A DNA stretch of 64,000 nt, from positions 124,090-188,089 of the forward strand of contig NZ_CXOM01000001.1 of the NCBI RefSeq assembly GCF_001269365.1, given 5' to 3'. The notes beneath the pieces were generated by a model. That model saw only the letters and a program-made list of their open reading frames with translations. It had not been told where the DNA came from and ran no database searches. The stretch is from Limnohabitans sp. Rim11. GTDB lineage: Bacteria; Pseudomonadota; Gammaproteobacteria; Burkholderiales; Burkholderiaceae_C. How positions within the stretch are numbered: position 1 is the first letter of the stretch; every line of letters begins with the position of its first letter. The position numbers and the translations under genes are program-made. Below are positions 49,095 to 57,508 of the stretch, piece after piece.

Positions 49095-50106
49095 ACTAAA
49101 CTCACGCACGCACACCAAAACCAAGGCTGCACAAGCCTTGGTCGCTTCCAATCAAGAAGCACTCAATACAGGTTTGGTGGTGGCCACCCATGGCCGTCAT
49201 TGTGTGGTTGAGTTGGACGATGGCTCGCGCATCATTTGCCACCCTCGAGGCAAAAAGAGCCAGTCTGTCGTGGGTGATTGGGTGCGGTGGCAAGCTGCGG
49301 CAGACGAGGGCACCATTGAAAGCGTGGTGGCCAGAAAAAATCTTTTCTACAGAAGAGACGAAGTTCGAACCAAATCGTTTGCGGCCAATTTAGACCAGGT
49401 CTTGATCTTGTTGGCGGCTGAGCCAGAGTTCTCTGAAACGCAATTGTCTCGTGCTTTGATTGCCGCAGAGGCTGAGCACATCAAGCCCTTGATAGTTTTG
49501 AACAAAAGTGATTTGGGCCAAGCCTTTGATCAAGCTTGGCTGCGCTTGGCAGCCTATCGCTACATGAATTACACCGTGTTGCCGCTTGAATTAAAAAGCG
49601 CGGTCGAAACCAACGACAGCTTGAAGTCTTTGCAGGCGGCCATGCAGGGCAAGACCACTTTAATTTTGGGTCCCTCTGGTGCAGGTAAGAGTACCTTGGT
49701 CAATGCCTTGGTGCCCAATGCGCGGGCATTGACTGGAGAGATTTCTCAGGCACTGAATTCTGGCAAGCACACCACGACCAGCACGTCGCTTTATTGGGTG
49801 GGGCAAAGGCCTGACGCTGTTTCTACAGGGCACGCGGGCACGGCCATCATTGATTCGCCAGGTTTTCAAGAGTTTGGCTTGCAGCATATTCCTCAGAATC
49901 AATTGGCCGCTTGTATGCCTGACCTGAAGCAGCATGTGCAAAGTTGCAAGTTTTACAACTGCACGCATTTGCATGAACCTGGCTGCGGTGTTTTAGCAGC
50001 CTTGCAAAAAGACGAGTCAGCTGCATTGTTGGCCACAGAAGTGAGCGCTAGACGGCATCGTATTTATGCGCAGCTCTATGAAGAGTTAGGGCAGCAGCGC
50101 TGGTGA
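49087..50106 (+). CDS. rsgA: Ribosome small-subunit biogenesis GTPase RsgA
   Basis: Circularly permuted GTPase acting late in 30S maturation. 339 residues. An OB-fold N-domain (about 35-100) is followed by the permuted motifs NKSD (G4, about 138), GPSGAGKST (G1, about 194) and DSPGFQEFG (G3, about 257). The C-terminal zinc knuckle is CKFYNCTHLHEPGCGV. The basic N-terminus ([14 protein letters not shown]) is normal. Overlaps the M48 gene by 8 bases. A 13-bp tandem duplication follows its stop. Confidence 0.95.
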   Translation: MRKLNSRTHTKTKAAQALVASNQEALNTGLVVATHGRHCVVELDDGSRIICHPRGKKSQSVVGDWVRWQAAADEGTIESVVARKNLFYRRDEVRTKSFAANLDQVLILLAAEPEFSETQLSRALIAAEAEHIKPLIVLNKSDLGQAFDQAWLRLAAYRYMNYTVLPLELKSAVETNDSLKSLQAAMQGKTTLILGPSGAGKSTLVNALVPNARALTGEISQALNSGKHTTTSTSLYWVGQRPDAVSTGHAGTAIIDSPGFQEFGLQHIPQNQLAACMPDLKQHVQSCKFYNCTHLHEPGCGVLAALQKDESAALLATEVSARRHRIYAQLYEELGQQRW

Positions 50107-50107
50107 A

Positions 50108-50133
50108 TTAGCCCAACAAATTAGCCCAACAAA
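50108..50133. repeat. Tandem 13-bp duplication at the rsgA/cobD-like junction
   Basis: TTAGCCCAACAAA occurs twice in direct succession (50108-50120 and 50121-50133). The right copy is the last four codons plus stop context of the leftward CobD-like gene, and the left copy repeats its stop and tail beyond the gene. This looks like a replication-slippage duplication. Confidence 0.8.
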
Positions 50134-51095
50134 TTGGCCAGGGACAAAAGGGCCACAAGCACCAACCACATCACAACCGTTCGCCACACCAGGCCGACGA
50201 CTTGCGCAAAATGTGCAATTTCTGGAGGCCGTCCAGGTGTGCTGCTGCTGCCAGGCATATCGGGCTGAAGCGATGCACCACCCAGCTGAACATTGATAGC
50301 ACCTGCAGTTGCTGCCAAGATAACGCCGTCGTTGTCATCAGGAAATTTTTCAGCATGATGGCGCCAGCCATCCATGGCGTCTTCGAAGCTTCCCATGATG
50401 GCAAATCCCATGGCGGTGGCTCGAGCGGGCATCCAGTCTATGGCGTGCCATGTTTCTTGGGCGCGGTGTCTTAGTGATTCACTGACCAGCGCAGGCGCCG
50501 AAGAATCAGGGGATTGCCGAAGTGCTGAATTGTCAATGGATGAAGCCCAGTAACGTTTTGCAAATTCGGAGACTCGATAGACCACGGCACCCACGGGCCC
50601 TAGACCAATAACAGACAGCAGCGCGTAGCTGAAGAAGACTCCGAAAACATGACGGTGTGCCGACAAGATGGAGTGCTCAATGACGTGACGAACAATTTCG
50701 TTGCGAGGCAAATCATTGACTTCGACTTGTTGCCATTCCGCCAATAGTTTTCGAGCCAATGCCTCGTCACCATCGTTAAGCGCATCTCGAATGCCTGTGA
50801 AGTGATGGCTAAATTGGCGGAACCCTAGCGTGATGTAGAGCAAGGCCACATTCCATGCGACTGCAAAAAGCCAGCCCACTGTGAAGGCCAACAGCCAATG
50901 AATGAGAACAGCCAAACCTGCCGGAACACCCACAAGCAGCCCCCAGGCCAGCCAAGCCTGTGATGCGGTGCCGCCGTCGACATGTGAAGCCACCCAATCG
51001 GCCCAACGACGCAACCACTGATGCAAAAAGTGGCTCGGACTCATGGGCCGAGCTTGCTCAATGACCAGTGCCAAAAATATCGAGAAAAAGCTCAT
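50121..51095 (-). CDS. CobD/CbiB-like membrane protein
   Basis: 324 residues with N-terminal ALVIEQARPM, two central hydrophobic blocks (about 50-90, 155-180) and a C-terminal span (about 300-322). WHAIDWMPARATAMGFAIMGSFEDAMDGWR and GVILAATAGAINVQLGG match the CobD/CbiB fold (adenosylcobinamide-phosphate synthase). No other cobalamin gene is nearby, and Burkholderiales carry such a protein outside cob operons, so a B12 role is doubtful; AmpE is another distant relative. Followed on the same strand by nothing; upstream are the Nudix and apaH genes. Confidence 0.75.
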   Translation of the reverse strand: MSFFSIFLALVIEQARPMSPSHFLHQWLRRWADWVASHVDGGTASQAWLAWGLLVGVPAGLAVLIHWLLAFTVGWLFAVAWNVALLYITLGFRQFSHHFTGIRDALNDGDEALARKLLAEWQQVEVNDLPRNEIVRHVIEHSILSAHRHVFGVFFSYALLSVIGLGPVGAVVYRVSEFAKRYWASSIDNSALRQSPDSSAPALVSESLRHRAQETWHAIDWMPARATAMGFAIMGSFEDAMDGWRHHAEKFPDDNDGVILAATAGAINVQLGGASLQPDMPGSSSTPGRPPEIAHFAQVVGLVWRTVVMWLVLVALLSLANLLG

Positions 51096-51102
51096 GCCAA
51101 CA

Positions 51103-51822
51103 TCATAAAGAATTTGCAGCCAATAAGAAACGATAAAAATTGCGAATCATTCCCGCCGTTGCACCCCATATGAAACGCTCTTTGGTCGAGCCTTTCAAAC
51201 TTGGGTGTCTGTCTAAGTAAGGCATTGAATACCATTGCCGCACCACACCATCGCGTTCAAATTCATGAAGCCGGTGATTTTTTGGGTTCATTAGAAAACT
51301 CAATGGCACCTCAAAAACATCAGCCACTTCATAGGGGTTGGGAGCCATACTGAAATCTGGTGAGACCAAGCCGACCACAGGCGTGATGTGAAAAGCTGTC
51401 CCTGTGATGTAGTTGGGTAGGTTTCCAAGAACCTGAACATATTGAGGCAAAAGCCCCACCTCTTCTTGCGCCTCCCTCAGTGCAGCGTGCTCTATGGAAG
51501 CGTCTTCGGCATCGACTTTGCCTCCCGGAAATGCAATTTGTCCCGCGTGCGAGGAGAGGTGCTGTGTTCGTTGAGTTAACAGGACATGTGGGTCCTGGCC
51601 GTCTGATCCGCGCAATACGATAGGGACAAGGACAGCGGCGGCGGCTGGTGCTTTCTGACCTATTTGTGGTTCACGTTTTAATTCGGGTGTCCACTCGGGG
51701 GGATTTTGAAAGACCCAGCGCAGCCGTTCAGCCCTTAAGTCCTCGGCCTTGATGTGTGGCCAGTGGCCAGGTTGAAGTGTCCATGGCACTTCGCGAGGAT
51801 CAAATCCCAAACTGTGTTTCAT
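51103..51822 (-). CDS. CoA pyrophosphatase-type Nudix hydrolase
   Basis: 239 residues. The Nudix box GGKVDAEDASIEHAALREAQEEVGL (GX5EX7REUXEEXGU, about residues 99-122) is complete. The preceding LLTQRTQHLSSHAGQIAFPGG is the NudL/Nudt7 signature for CoA-pyrophosphatase activity, so the likely reaction is CoA to 3',5'-ADP plus phosphopantetheine. About 60 residues precede the Nudix fold. Located 7 bases upstream of the CobD-like gene on the same strand. Confidence 0.9.
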   Translation of the reverse strand: MKHSLGFDPREVPWTLQPGHWPHIKAEDLRAERLRWVFQNPPEWTPELKREPQIGQKAPAAAAVLVPIVLRGSDGQDPHVLLTQRTQHLSSHAGQIAFPGGKVDAEDASIEHAALREAQEEVGLLPQYVQVLGNLPNYITGTAFHITPVVGLVSPDFSMAPNPYEVADVFEVPLSFLMNPKNHRLHEFERDGVVRQWYSMPYLDRHPSLKGSTKERFIWGATAGMIRNFYRFLLAANSL

Positions 51823-51852
51823 TGTGCTTGTTTAGAAATCTGTGAAGAATTC

Positions 51853-52683
51853 TCAAAAGGGTTTTTGGTAGCTTGGACATTTGATTTCAATGCGAGCAGG
51901 GGTGTTTATGGCTTGATCTCTCTGGAGTGCAGTTAGGCAGCCACCCCAAACACAGCCTGTATCTAGCGCCCAAATGTCTGTACGGTCGACTGCACCTAAG
52001 GTGGACCAATGTCCGAATGCGATGGTGATGTCTGCTGTTTTTCGATGGGGTACTTCAAACCATGGCAAATAGCCTTCGGGAGCTTTGGCTTTGCCCTCTT
52101 TGGTTTCAAATTCCATTTGCCCCGAAGGTGTGCAAAATCGCAGTCTGGTGAACGCATTCAACGCGCAACGCCATCTGGCCATGCCTGTTAATTCGGCATG
52201 CCATTGCGAAGGCTCGTTGCCATACATTTGCATCAAAAAATCTTGCGCATCGGGGCCGCGCAAAATGTCTTGAAGTTCTTGTGCCAAACCCAGGGTTTCT
52301 TGCAATGTCCATTGCGGTAGAACACCTGCGTGCACCATCAAAACGTCTTCTTCATAAAGGGCCATTGATTGATGGCTGAGCCAATGCAACAAAGCTTCTT
52401 TGTCGACGGCCGTTAAGATTTCATTGAGCGTGTCTGATTTGCCGGGTTTTCTGGCGCCTGCATTGAGGGCCAATAAATGCAAATCATGATTGCCCAGGAC
52501 GCATTGAACGCTGCTGCCCAATTTTTGGAGTCGACGCAAAACTTGCAAAGAGGCAGGGCCACGATTGACCAAGTCGCCTAAGACGTAAAGACGATCGCGG
52601 CTGGCTGAAAAACTGACTTGGTCCATGAATTGGCCCAACGGGGTGTCACAACCCTGAATGTCGCCAATCCAATAAATTGCCAT
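51853..52683 (-). CDS. apaH: Symmetrical diadenosine tetraphosphatase ApaH
   Basis: Hydrolyses Ap4A to two ADP and can remove Np4 RNA caps. 276 residues, calcineurin-like phosphoesterase. IGDIQGC (about 6-12), VLGDLVNRGP (about 34-43) and LGNHDLHLLA (about 63-72) give the metal ligands; later ligands are in MVHAGVLPQW and FGHWSTLG. In enterobacteria apaH follows rsmA/pdxA; here it is the first gene of a leftward group with the Nudix and CobD-like genes. Confidence 0.95.
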   Translation of the reverse strand: MAIYWIGDIQGCDTPLGQFMDQVSFSASRDRLYVLGDLVNRGPASLQVLRRLQKLGSSVQCVLGNHDLHLLALNAGARKPGKSDTLNEILTAVDKEALLHWLSHQSMALYEEDVLMVHAGVLPQWTLQETLGLAQELQDILRGPDAQDFLMQMYGNEPSQWHAELTGMARWRCALNAFTRLRFCTPSGQMEFETKEGKAKAPEGYLPWFEVPHRKTADITIAFGHWSTLGAVDRTDIWALDTGCVWGGCLTALQRDQAINTPARIEIKCPSYQKPF

Positions 52684-52794
52684 TTTTTGCTGCCGTTCGT
52701 CTCAAAAGCCACATTGTCGGTGAAATGACGCTCATATTTCCCTTGGCCGCGCAGGCGTCTTTGCGGACCAGTCTGGTCTTGGCACAATGGAGGG

Positions 52795-54081
52795 ATGGAT
52801 TTTTTATTAATTGCGCTATTGACGCTTATCAACGGCATCTTTGCCATGTCTGAATTGGCCTTGGCGTCCAGCCGCAAAGCCAGGCTTGCGGCCATGGAGG
52901 AGGCGGGCGACAAAGGTGCCGCCATGGCACTTAAACTCTTGGAAAACCCGACCCAGTTTTTGTCGACTGTTCAAGTTGGCATTACCTCCATCGGGGTCCT
53001 GAATGGCATCGTCGGCGAAGCCGCGTTCAGTGGTGATGTGGCCGCATGGTTGCGAGGTTTTGGCCTTTCAGAAAACGCGTCGTCCCTTTCTGCCACTGCG
53101 CTGGTGGTGACGATCATTACCTTCACCACCATTATTTTTGGTGAGCTGGTACCCAAACGCATTGGTCAGTTGTATCCAGAGCCTGTTGCACGACTTGTGG
53201 CTAGGCCCATGGCCTGGTTGGCAGGAATTGCAAAGCCCTTCGTCAGTCTGCTGTCTCTCTCAACGCATGCGGTTTTGAAACTGTTGCGAATTGACAATAG
53301 TGGCAACCGGGCGGTTACAGAAGAGGAAATTACCGCCAGCTTGGAAGAAGGCGTCGATGCAGGATTGATCGAAGCACACGAACACCAGATGGTGCGCAAT
53401 GTGTTTCACCTTGACGATCGACCTCTGACTTCACTGATGGTGCCGAGGCTGGACATTCAATGGTTTGACAGTGACTTAAGCGTGGCGCAATGTTTGGCGC
53501 AAGTAGGGCTGAATCAGGGCGCCCAAGGGCATTCTTGGTATCCCGTTTGCCGGGGCAGTCTTGAAGATGTGATGGGGGTTGTCAGTGTGGCCAGATTGGT
53601 TTCCCTTGAATCGCAAAACGACACCGTCGATGCCTATGCCATCGCAGCTACTTTTGTGCCTGAAACCCTCAGTGGCATGTCATTGCTAGAGCAGTTTCGG
53701 GGTAAATCAGGCCGTATGGTGTTTGTGGTGGATGAGTACGGGGTGGTTCAAGGCCTAGTGACACCACGTGACTTATTGGAAGCTATAACGGGCGAGCTGT
53801 ACCCTCAACAAGTTAAAGATGCTTGGGCAACGCACCAAACGGACGGGTCTTGGCTGTTGGACGGCTTAATGCCTATCAATGAATTAAAAGCTCGACTCGA
53901 CCTCAAACAACTGGAGGGCGAAGACAGGGGATTGTTCAACACTTTGGGTGGATTTATTTTTGCTGAATTAGGTTATCTTCCCAATGCTGGTGATATTTTG
54001 ATCAGTGAGGATTGGCATTTTGAGGTTATTTCTTTAGAAGGAAAAAGAATAGATAAAGTAATTGCAAGATTTTGTAGGTAA
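52795..54081 (+). CDS. CorC/HlyC-type membrane protein (CNNM + CBS)
   Basis: 428 residues: an N-terminal CNNM/DUF21 domain with four hydrophobic segments (about 1-150; FGELVPKRIGQLYPEPVA), a CBS pair (about 210-340; LMVPRLDIQWFD, VVDEYGVVQGLVTPRDLLEAI) and a CorC/HlyC C-terminal domain (about 350-428; GLFNTLGGFIFAELGYLPNAGD). Members are linked to Mg2+/Co2+ efflux. ATG at 52795. Divergent from apaH. The terminal 100 codons become visibly more A/T-rich toward the AT-rich gap that follows. Confidence 0.92.
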   Translation: MDFLLIALLTLINGIFAMSELALASSRKARLAAMEEAGDKGAAMALKLLENPTQFLSTVQVGITSIGVLNGIVGEAAFSGDVAAWLRGFGLSENASSLSATALVVTIITFTTIIFGELVPKRIGQLYPEPVARLVARPMAWLAGIAKPFVSLLSLSTHAVLKLLRIDNSGNRAVTEEEITASLEEGVDAGLIEAHEHQMVRNVFHLDDRPLTSLMVPRLDIQWFDSDLSVAQCLAQVGLNQGAQGHSWYPVCRGSLEDVMGVVSVARLVSLESQNDTVDAYAIAATFVPETLSGMSLLEQFRGKSGRMVFVVDEYGVVQGLVTPRDLLEAITGELYPQQVKDAWATHQTDGSWLLDGLMPINELKARLDLKQLEGEDRGLFNTLGGFIFAELGYLPNAGDILISEDWHFEVISLEGKRIDKVIARFCR

Positions 54082-54193
54082 ATGATTTTTTATAAATTCA
54101 ATAATTAATAGATAATATATTTTGACATTAAAATTTAGATATTCTTCGGAATCTTGTATTATTCGAAACCTTATTATTTTTTAGAGAAATACC
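54082..54193 (+). promoter_or_regulatory. AT-rich promoter region of the H-NS-like gene
   Basis: 112 bases, mostly A and T, unlike the rest of the window. TTTAGA (54134-54139) and TATTAT (54157-54162) at 17-base spacing are the best -35/-10 pair; TTGACA at 54122 has no matching -10. Such AT-rich, bendable DNA is a typical binding target for H-NS proteins, so autoregulation is plausible. Confidence 0.45.
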
Positions 54194-54502
54194 ATGACTA
54201 ACTCATACAAAGAATTATTGAAACAACGTGAAGCCTTAGAGCAAGCCATTGCAACGGCGCGCAATAAAGAACTTTCAGAGGCAATACAAAAAGCCAAAGA
54301 ATTGGTGGCTGAATTTGGTTTAACTGTTCAAGATGTTTTTCCAGCTGGCCGTGGTGCAAGCAAATCGGCGGGAAAAACTTCTTCTGGCAACAAAGTTGCA
54401 GCAAAATACCGTGATCCAGCAACAGGTCAAACTTGGACGGGGCGTGGCAAAGCGCCAAAATGGATTGATGGACAAGACCGCACAAAGTTTCTTATTAGTT
54501 AA
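54194..54502 (+). CDS. H-NS-like nucleoid protein
   Basis: 102 residues. N-terminal coiled-coil oligomerisation helix (about 3-45, KELLKQREALEQAIATARNKELSEAIQKAKELV), a short Ser/Lys/Gly linker (about 55-70), and the C-terminal AT-hook-like H-NS DNA-binding motif YRDPATGQTWTGRGKAPKWI (about 73-92) as in Bordetella BpH3 and other betaproteobacterial H-NS homologues. Monocistronic, with its own AT-rich promoter region and terminator. Confidence 0.93.
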   Translation: MTNSYKELLKQREALEQAIATARNKELSEAIQKAKELVAEFGLTVQDVFPAGRGASKSAGKTSSGNKVAAKYRDPATGQTWTGRGKAPKWIDGQDRTKFLIS

Positions 54503-54527
54503 TCTACCCGTTAGGTAATGTCTAATT

Positions 54528-54552
54528 AAAGGCCGCTAAATGCGGCCTTTTT
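54528..54552 (+). terminator. Terminator after the H-NS-like gene
   Basis: AAAGGCCGC-TAAAT-GCGGCCTTTTT: perfect 9-bp stem, five-base loop, T run 54548-54552. Confidence 0.95.
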
Positions 54553-54603
54553 CACGGCGATTCAGGTTGTAGAATCTCTTTCTCTATTGATAAGAGTTTT
54601 ACA

Positions 54604-55314
54604 TTGACATTGAATACTCTTCCAAAACACGTTGGCATCATCATGGACGGAAATCGTCGATGGGCCAAAAAACGCCTGTTGCCTACTACATTGGGTCATG
54701 CATCGGGTGCAAAGCGTGTCCGTGCCATTGTTGAAACGTGCATCCGATCCAATGTTTCTCATCTCAGCTTGTTTGCTTTCAGTACTGAAAACTGGCGCCG
54801 TCCCGAAGAAGAAGTGTCCGTTTTGATGGGTCTTTTTGCAAATTATTTGCAAAATGAAGTGAATGAGATGGAGGCCAACGGCGTGCGTTTGCAAGTTGTC
54901 GGTGACAAAAGTAAATTCAGTGCAGAACTTCAAGAGTTGATCCGCAAAGCTGAATTGCAAACCCAGCACAATCAAAAAATCACCTTGCGTGTCGCTGCCA
55001 ATTACGGGGGGCGTTGGGACATGGTGCAGGCTGCAAAGGCATGGCAATCTGCCCACCCACAAGAACCCATCTCTTCTTTGACAGAAGAAGGACTGGCGGC
55101 TTACTTGAGTACGTCAGATGCGCCCGAAATGGACTTGCTGATTCGCACGGGTGGCGAGTCTCGCATTAGCAACTTCATGCTTTGGCAAGCTGCCTATGCT
55201 GAGATGTTTTTCATTGAGACCCTGTGGCCAGATTTCACTACCAAGCAATTCTGTGAAGCGCTGGAATGGTTCTCCAAACGCGACAGGCGATTTGGTTCGG
55301 CGGCACCTTTTTAA
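54604..55314 (+). CDS. Isoprenyl transferase (undecaprenyl diphosphate synthase family)
   Basis: 236 residues, cis-prenyltransferase. The catalytic aspartate is D15 in HVGIIMDGNRRWAKKR, and the FSTENWRRPEEEV, VRVAANYGGRWDM and LIRTGGESRISNFMLWQAAYAE segments are all present. Start codon TTG at 54604, with AAGAG 7 bases upstream; a second TTG lies two codons on. The usual frr-uppS-cdsA-dxr-rseP neighbourhood is absent, so this may be a relocated uppS or a second copy beside the one in that cluster. Its TAA shares bases with the stop of the convergent helicase gene (TTAA). Confidence 0.9.
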   Translation: MTLNTLPKHVGIIMDGNRRWAKKRLLPTTLGHASGAKRVRAIVETCIRSNVSHLSLFAFSTENWRRPEEEVSVLMGLFANYLQNEVNEMEANGVRLQVVGDKSKFSAELQELIRKAELQTQHNQKITLRVAANYGGRWDMVQAAKAWQSAHPQEPISSLTEEGLAAYLSTSDAPEMDLLIRTGGESRISNFMLWQAAYAEMFFIETLWPDFTTKQFCEALEWFSKRDRRFGSAAPF

Positions 55315-56567
55315 GCTTGGTTGGCGCTGGCTGCCAATTGTCTCAGTTTGTCTTTCTTGCTAGGGCGTTTGCCTTTGATGCCGCCATTTCCTTGGATTAA
55401 CTCTGGCACTTCGTCAGTCGCTTCAAAGCCAGGCAAAGACTCGCAGACCAATTTGACCTGCTGTCTTTTTTCAATCAAATTCCAATGCTGAAGTGTTTCA
55501 GGGCAAACAAAACTGATGGCCAGTCCGGGTTCGCCTGCGCGGCCCGTCCGGCCTATGCGATGTGTGTAATCGACAGCCGATCTAGGCAGGTCAAAATTTA
55601 CCACGGTGGGCAGTTTCTCGATGTCCAGCCCGCGTGAAGCCAAATCGGTGGCCAGCACCACCTTGACGCGTTGCAGTTTGAAATCGGCCAACACCTGCTC
55701 GCGTTTGCCTTGGCTGAGCTGTCCGTGAAAGGGCTCTGCAGCAATACCTGCAACCCTCAATTTGGCCGCCACAATTTCACAGGTGTGTTGCGTCGCTGCA
55801 AAGACCAAGACTTGCTTCAGTTGATGGGTTTTGATCAGATGTTTGAGCAATTGCGTGCGTTTGCTGCTGTCTGTGTAAACGGCACGCTGTTCGATCACGG
55901 CAGGTTGCGGTGTGGCGCTTTCAATGCGAATTTGGTGAGGGTTGTGGAGCAGGCTGTGTGCAAGTGACTCGATGCTGTTGGGTCTTGTTGCCGACAAAAA
56001 CAGGTTTTGACGCGTGCTGGGAAGGGCTGACAAAATTCGGTTCAACTCTTCCTGAAAACCCAGTTCTAGCAGTTTATCAGCCTCGTCTAAAACCAGCGTT
56101 TGAATGTCAGAAAGCTTGACGGCATTGTGGTCGAACAAATCGAGCAGCCGCCCTGGTGTGGCGATCAAAATGTCGGTGCCACCCCGCAGCCCCAGCATTT
56201 GTGGGTTGATGGAAACACCGCCAAACACCACAGTGACTTTGCAGACTTTACCCAGGTGAGCCGATAAGCCCATCATGGTGTGACCAACTTGAATGGCCAG
56301 CTCTCGGGTAGGCACCAGCACCAAAGTCTGAAGCCTTCTGCGGTGATAGCCTGAAGGCGGCTGAGGGTTGGACCGCGTGAGCTTTTCAATGAGCGGCAAG
56401 GCGTAGGCAACAGTTTTGCCTGAACCTGTGGGTGCCGTGACCCAAACGTCTTGCCCGGTCAATGCAACGGGTATGAATTCGCTTTGTACAGGTGTCGGTG
56501 CAGCGTATGTTTTGGGTTTAAGCGCTCGGAGCAGCTCGGGCGACAGGCCCAGATCATTAAAAGACAT
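55311..56567 (-). CDS. DEAD-box RNA helicase, RhlE-like
   Basis: 418 residues. All core motifs: FNDLGLSPELLRAL and PTPVQSEFIP (Q motif), TAPTGSGKT (I), PTRELAIQ (Ia), TPGRLLD (Ib), LDEADKLLELGF (DEAD), LSATR (III), TDLASRGLDIEKLP (V), HRIGRTGRAGEPG (VI). Only a short basic tail follows, unlike the RGG-tailed helicase at 44886. Start at 56567 (MSFNDLGLS). Divergent from rfbA. Confidence 0.93.
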   Translation of the reverse strand: MSFNDLGLSPELLRALKPKTYAAPTPVQSEFIPVALTGQDVWVTAPTGSGKTVAYALPLIEKLTRSNPQPPSGYHRRRLQTLVLVPTRELAIQVGHTMMGLSAHLGKVCKVTVVFGGVSINPQMLGLRGGTDILIATPGRLLDLFDHNAVKLSDIQTLVLDEADKLLELGFQEELNRILSALPSTRQNLFLSATRPNSIESLAHSLLHNPHQIRIESATPQPAVIEQRAVYTDSSKRTQLLKHLIKTHQLKQVLVFAATQHTCEIVAAKLRVAGIAAEPFHGQLSQGKREQVLADFKLQRVKVVLATDLASRGLDIEKLPTVVNFDLPRSAVDYTHRIGRTGRAGEPGLAISFVCPETLQHWNLIEKRQQVKLVCESLPGFEATDEVPELIQGNGGIKGKRPSKKDKLRQLAASANQA

Positions 56568-56629
56568 AGGGCTCAAGCATAAGTGCATATGGCTTGATAT
56601 ACCAGCAGACCGTGGCAAAATCCTTCACT

Positions 56630-57508
56630 ATGAATACACGCAAAGGCATTATTTTGGCGGGTGGGTCTGGTACACGCTTGTATCCAGTCACTCAGGCGGT
56701 CTCAAAGCAGTTGATGCCTGTGTACGACAAGCCCATGGTCTACTACCCTTTGACCACCTTGATGCTCGCTGGCATTAAGGATGTGCTGTTGATCAGTACA
56801 CCCCAAGACACCCCCCGATTTACAGAGCTTTTGGGCGATGGCAGTCAATGGGGCATGAACATTCAGTATGCAGTTCAGCCAAGTCCTGATGGCTTGGCGC
56901 AAGCTTTCATCATTGGTCGTGAATTTGTAGGCGCCAACCCCAGTGCTTTGGTCTTGGGCGACAATATTTTTTATGGGCACGATTTGGTCAAGCTCATGCA
57001 ACGTGCGCACGCGCAACCCAGTGGTGCCAGCGTTTTTGCCTACCATGTTCACGATCCGGAGCGTTATGGTGTGGTGGCATTCGACGATCAAAAACGTGCT
57101 CTTAGCATTGAAGAAAAGCCTGCGCTGCCCAAAAGTAACTTTGCCGTGACAGGCCTGTATTTTTACGACTCACAGGTGTGTGACATCGCTGCCAACATCA
57201 AGCCCTCTGCAAGGGGTGAGTTAGAGATTACCGATGTGAACCGTTGGTATTTGGAACAGCAACAACTCAATGTTGAAATCATGGGCCGAGGCTATGCGTG
57301 GCTCGACACGGGCACGCACGACAGCTTGCTTGAAGCCGCCGGCTTCATTGCAACACTTCAAAAGCGCCAAGGTTTGATGGTGGCGTGCCCCGAAGAAATT
57401 GCATTTGCGCAGAACTGGATCGATGCAAATCAACTCCAAAAATTGGCATTGCCTTTGGCCAAAAACAGTTACGGCCAGTACTTGTTAAACCTCTTAAAGG
57501 CGAAGTGA
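56630..57508 (+). CDS. rfbA: Glucose-1-phosphate thymidylyltransferase
   Basis: Makes dTDP-glucose, first step to dTDP-L-rhamnose. 292 residues. [37 protein letters not shown] is the family nucleotide-binding N-terminus; [12 protein letters not shown] and [20 protein letters not shown] follow. Start at 56630. It overlaps rfbC by one base (TGATG). The remaining genes rfbB (dehydratase) and rfbD (reductase) are not in the window. Confidence 0.96.
   Translation: MNTRKGIILAGGSGTRLYPVTQAVSKQLMPVYDKPMVYYPLTTLMLAGIKDVLLISTPQDTPRFTELLGDGSQWGMNIQYAVQPSPDGLAQAFIIGREFVGANPSALVLGDNIFYGHDLVKLMQRAHAQPSGASVFAYHVHDPERYGVVAFDDQKRALSIEEKPALPKSNFAVTGLYFYDSQVCDIAANIKPSARGELEITDVNRWYLEQQQLNVEIMGRGYAWLDTGTHDSLLEAAGFIATLQKRQGLMVACPEEIAFAQNWIDANQLQKLALPLAKNSYGQYLLNLLKAK

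Noticed and set aside
50108-50133. Possible attachment site from the direct repeat
   Set aside because: The copies are adjacent with no integrase, tRNA or foreign DNA; slippage explains it.
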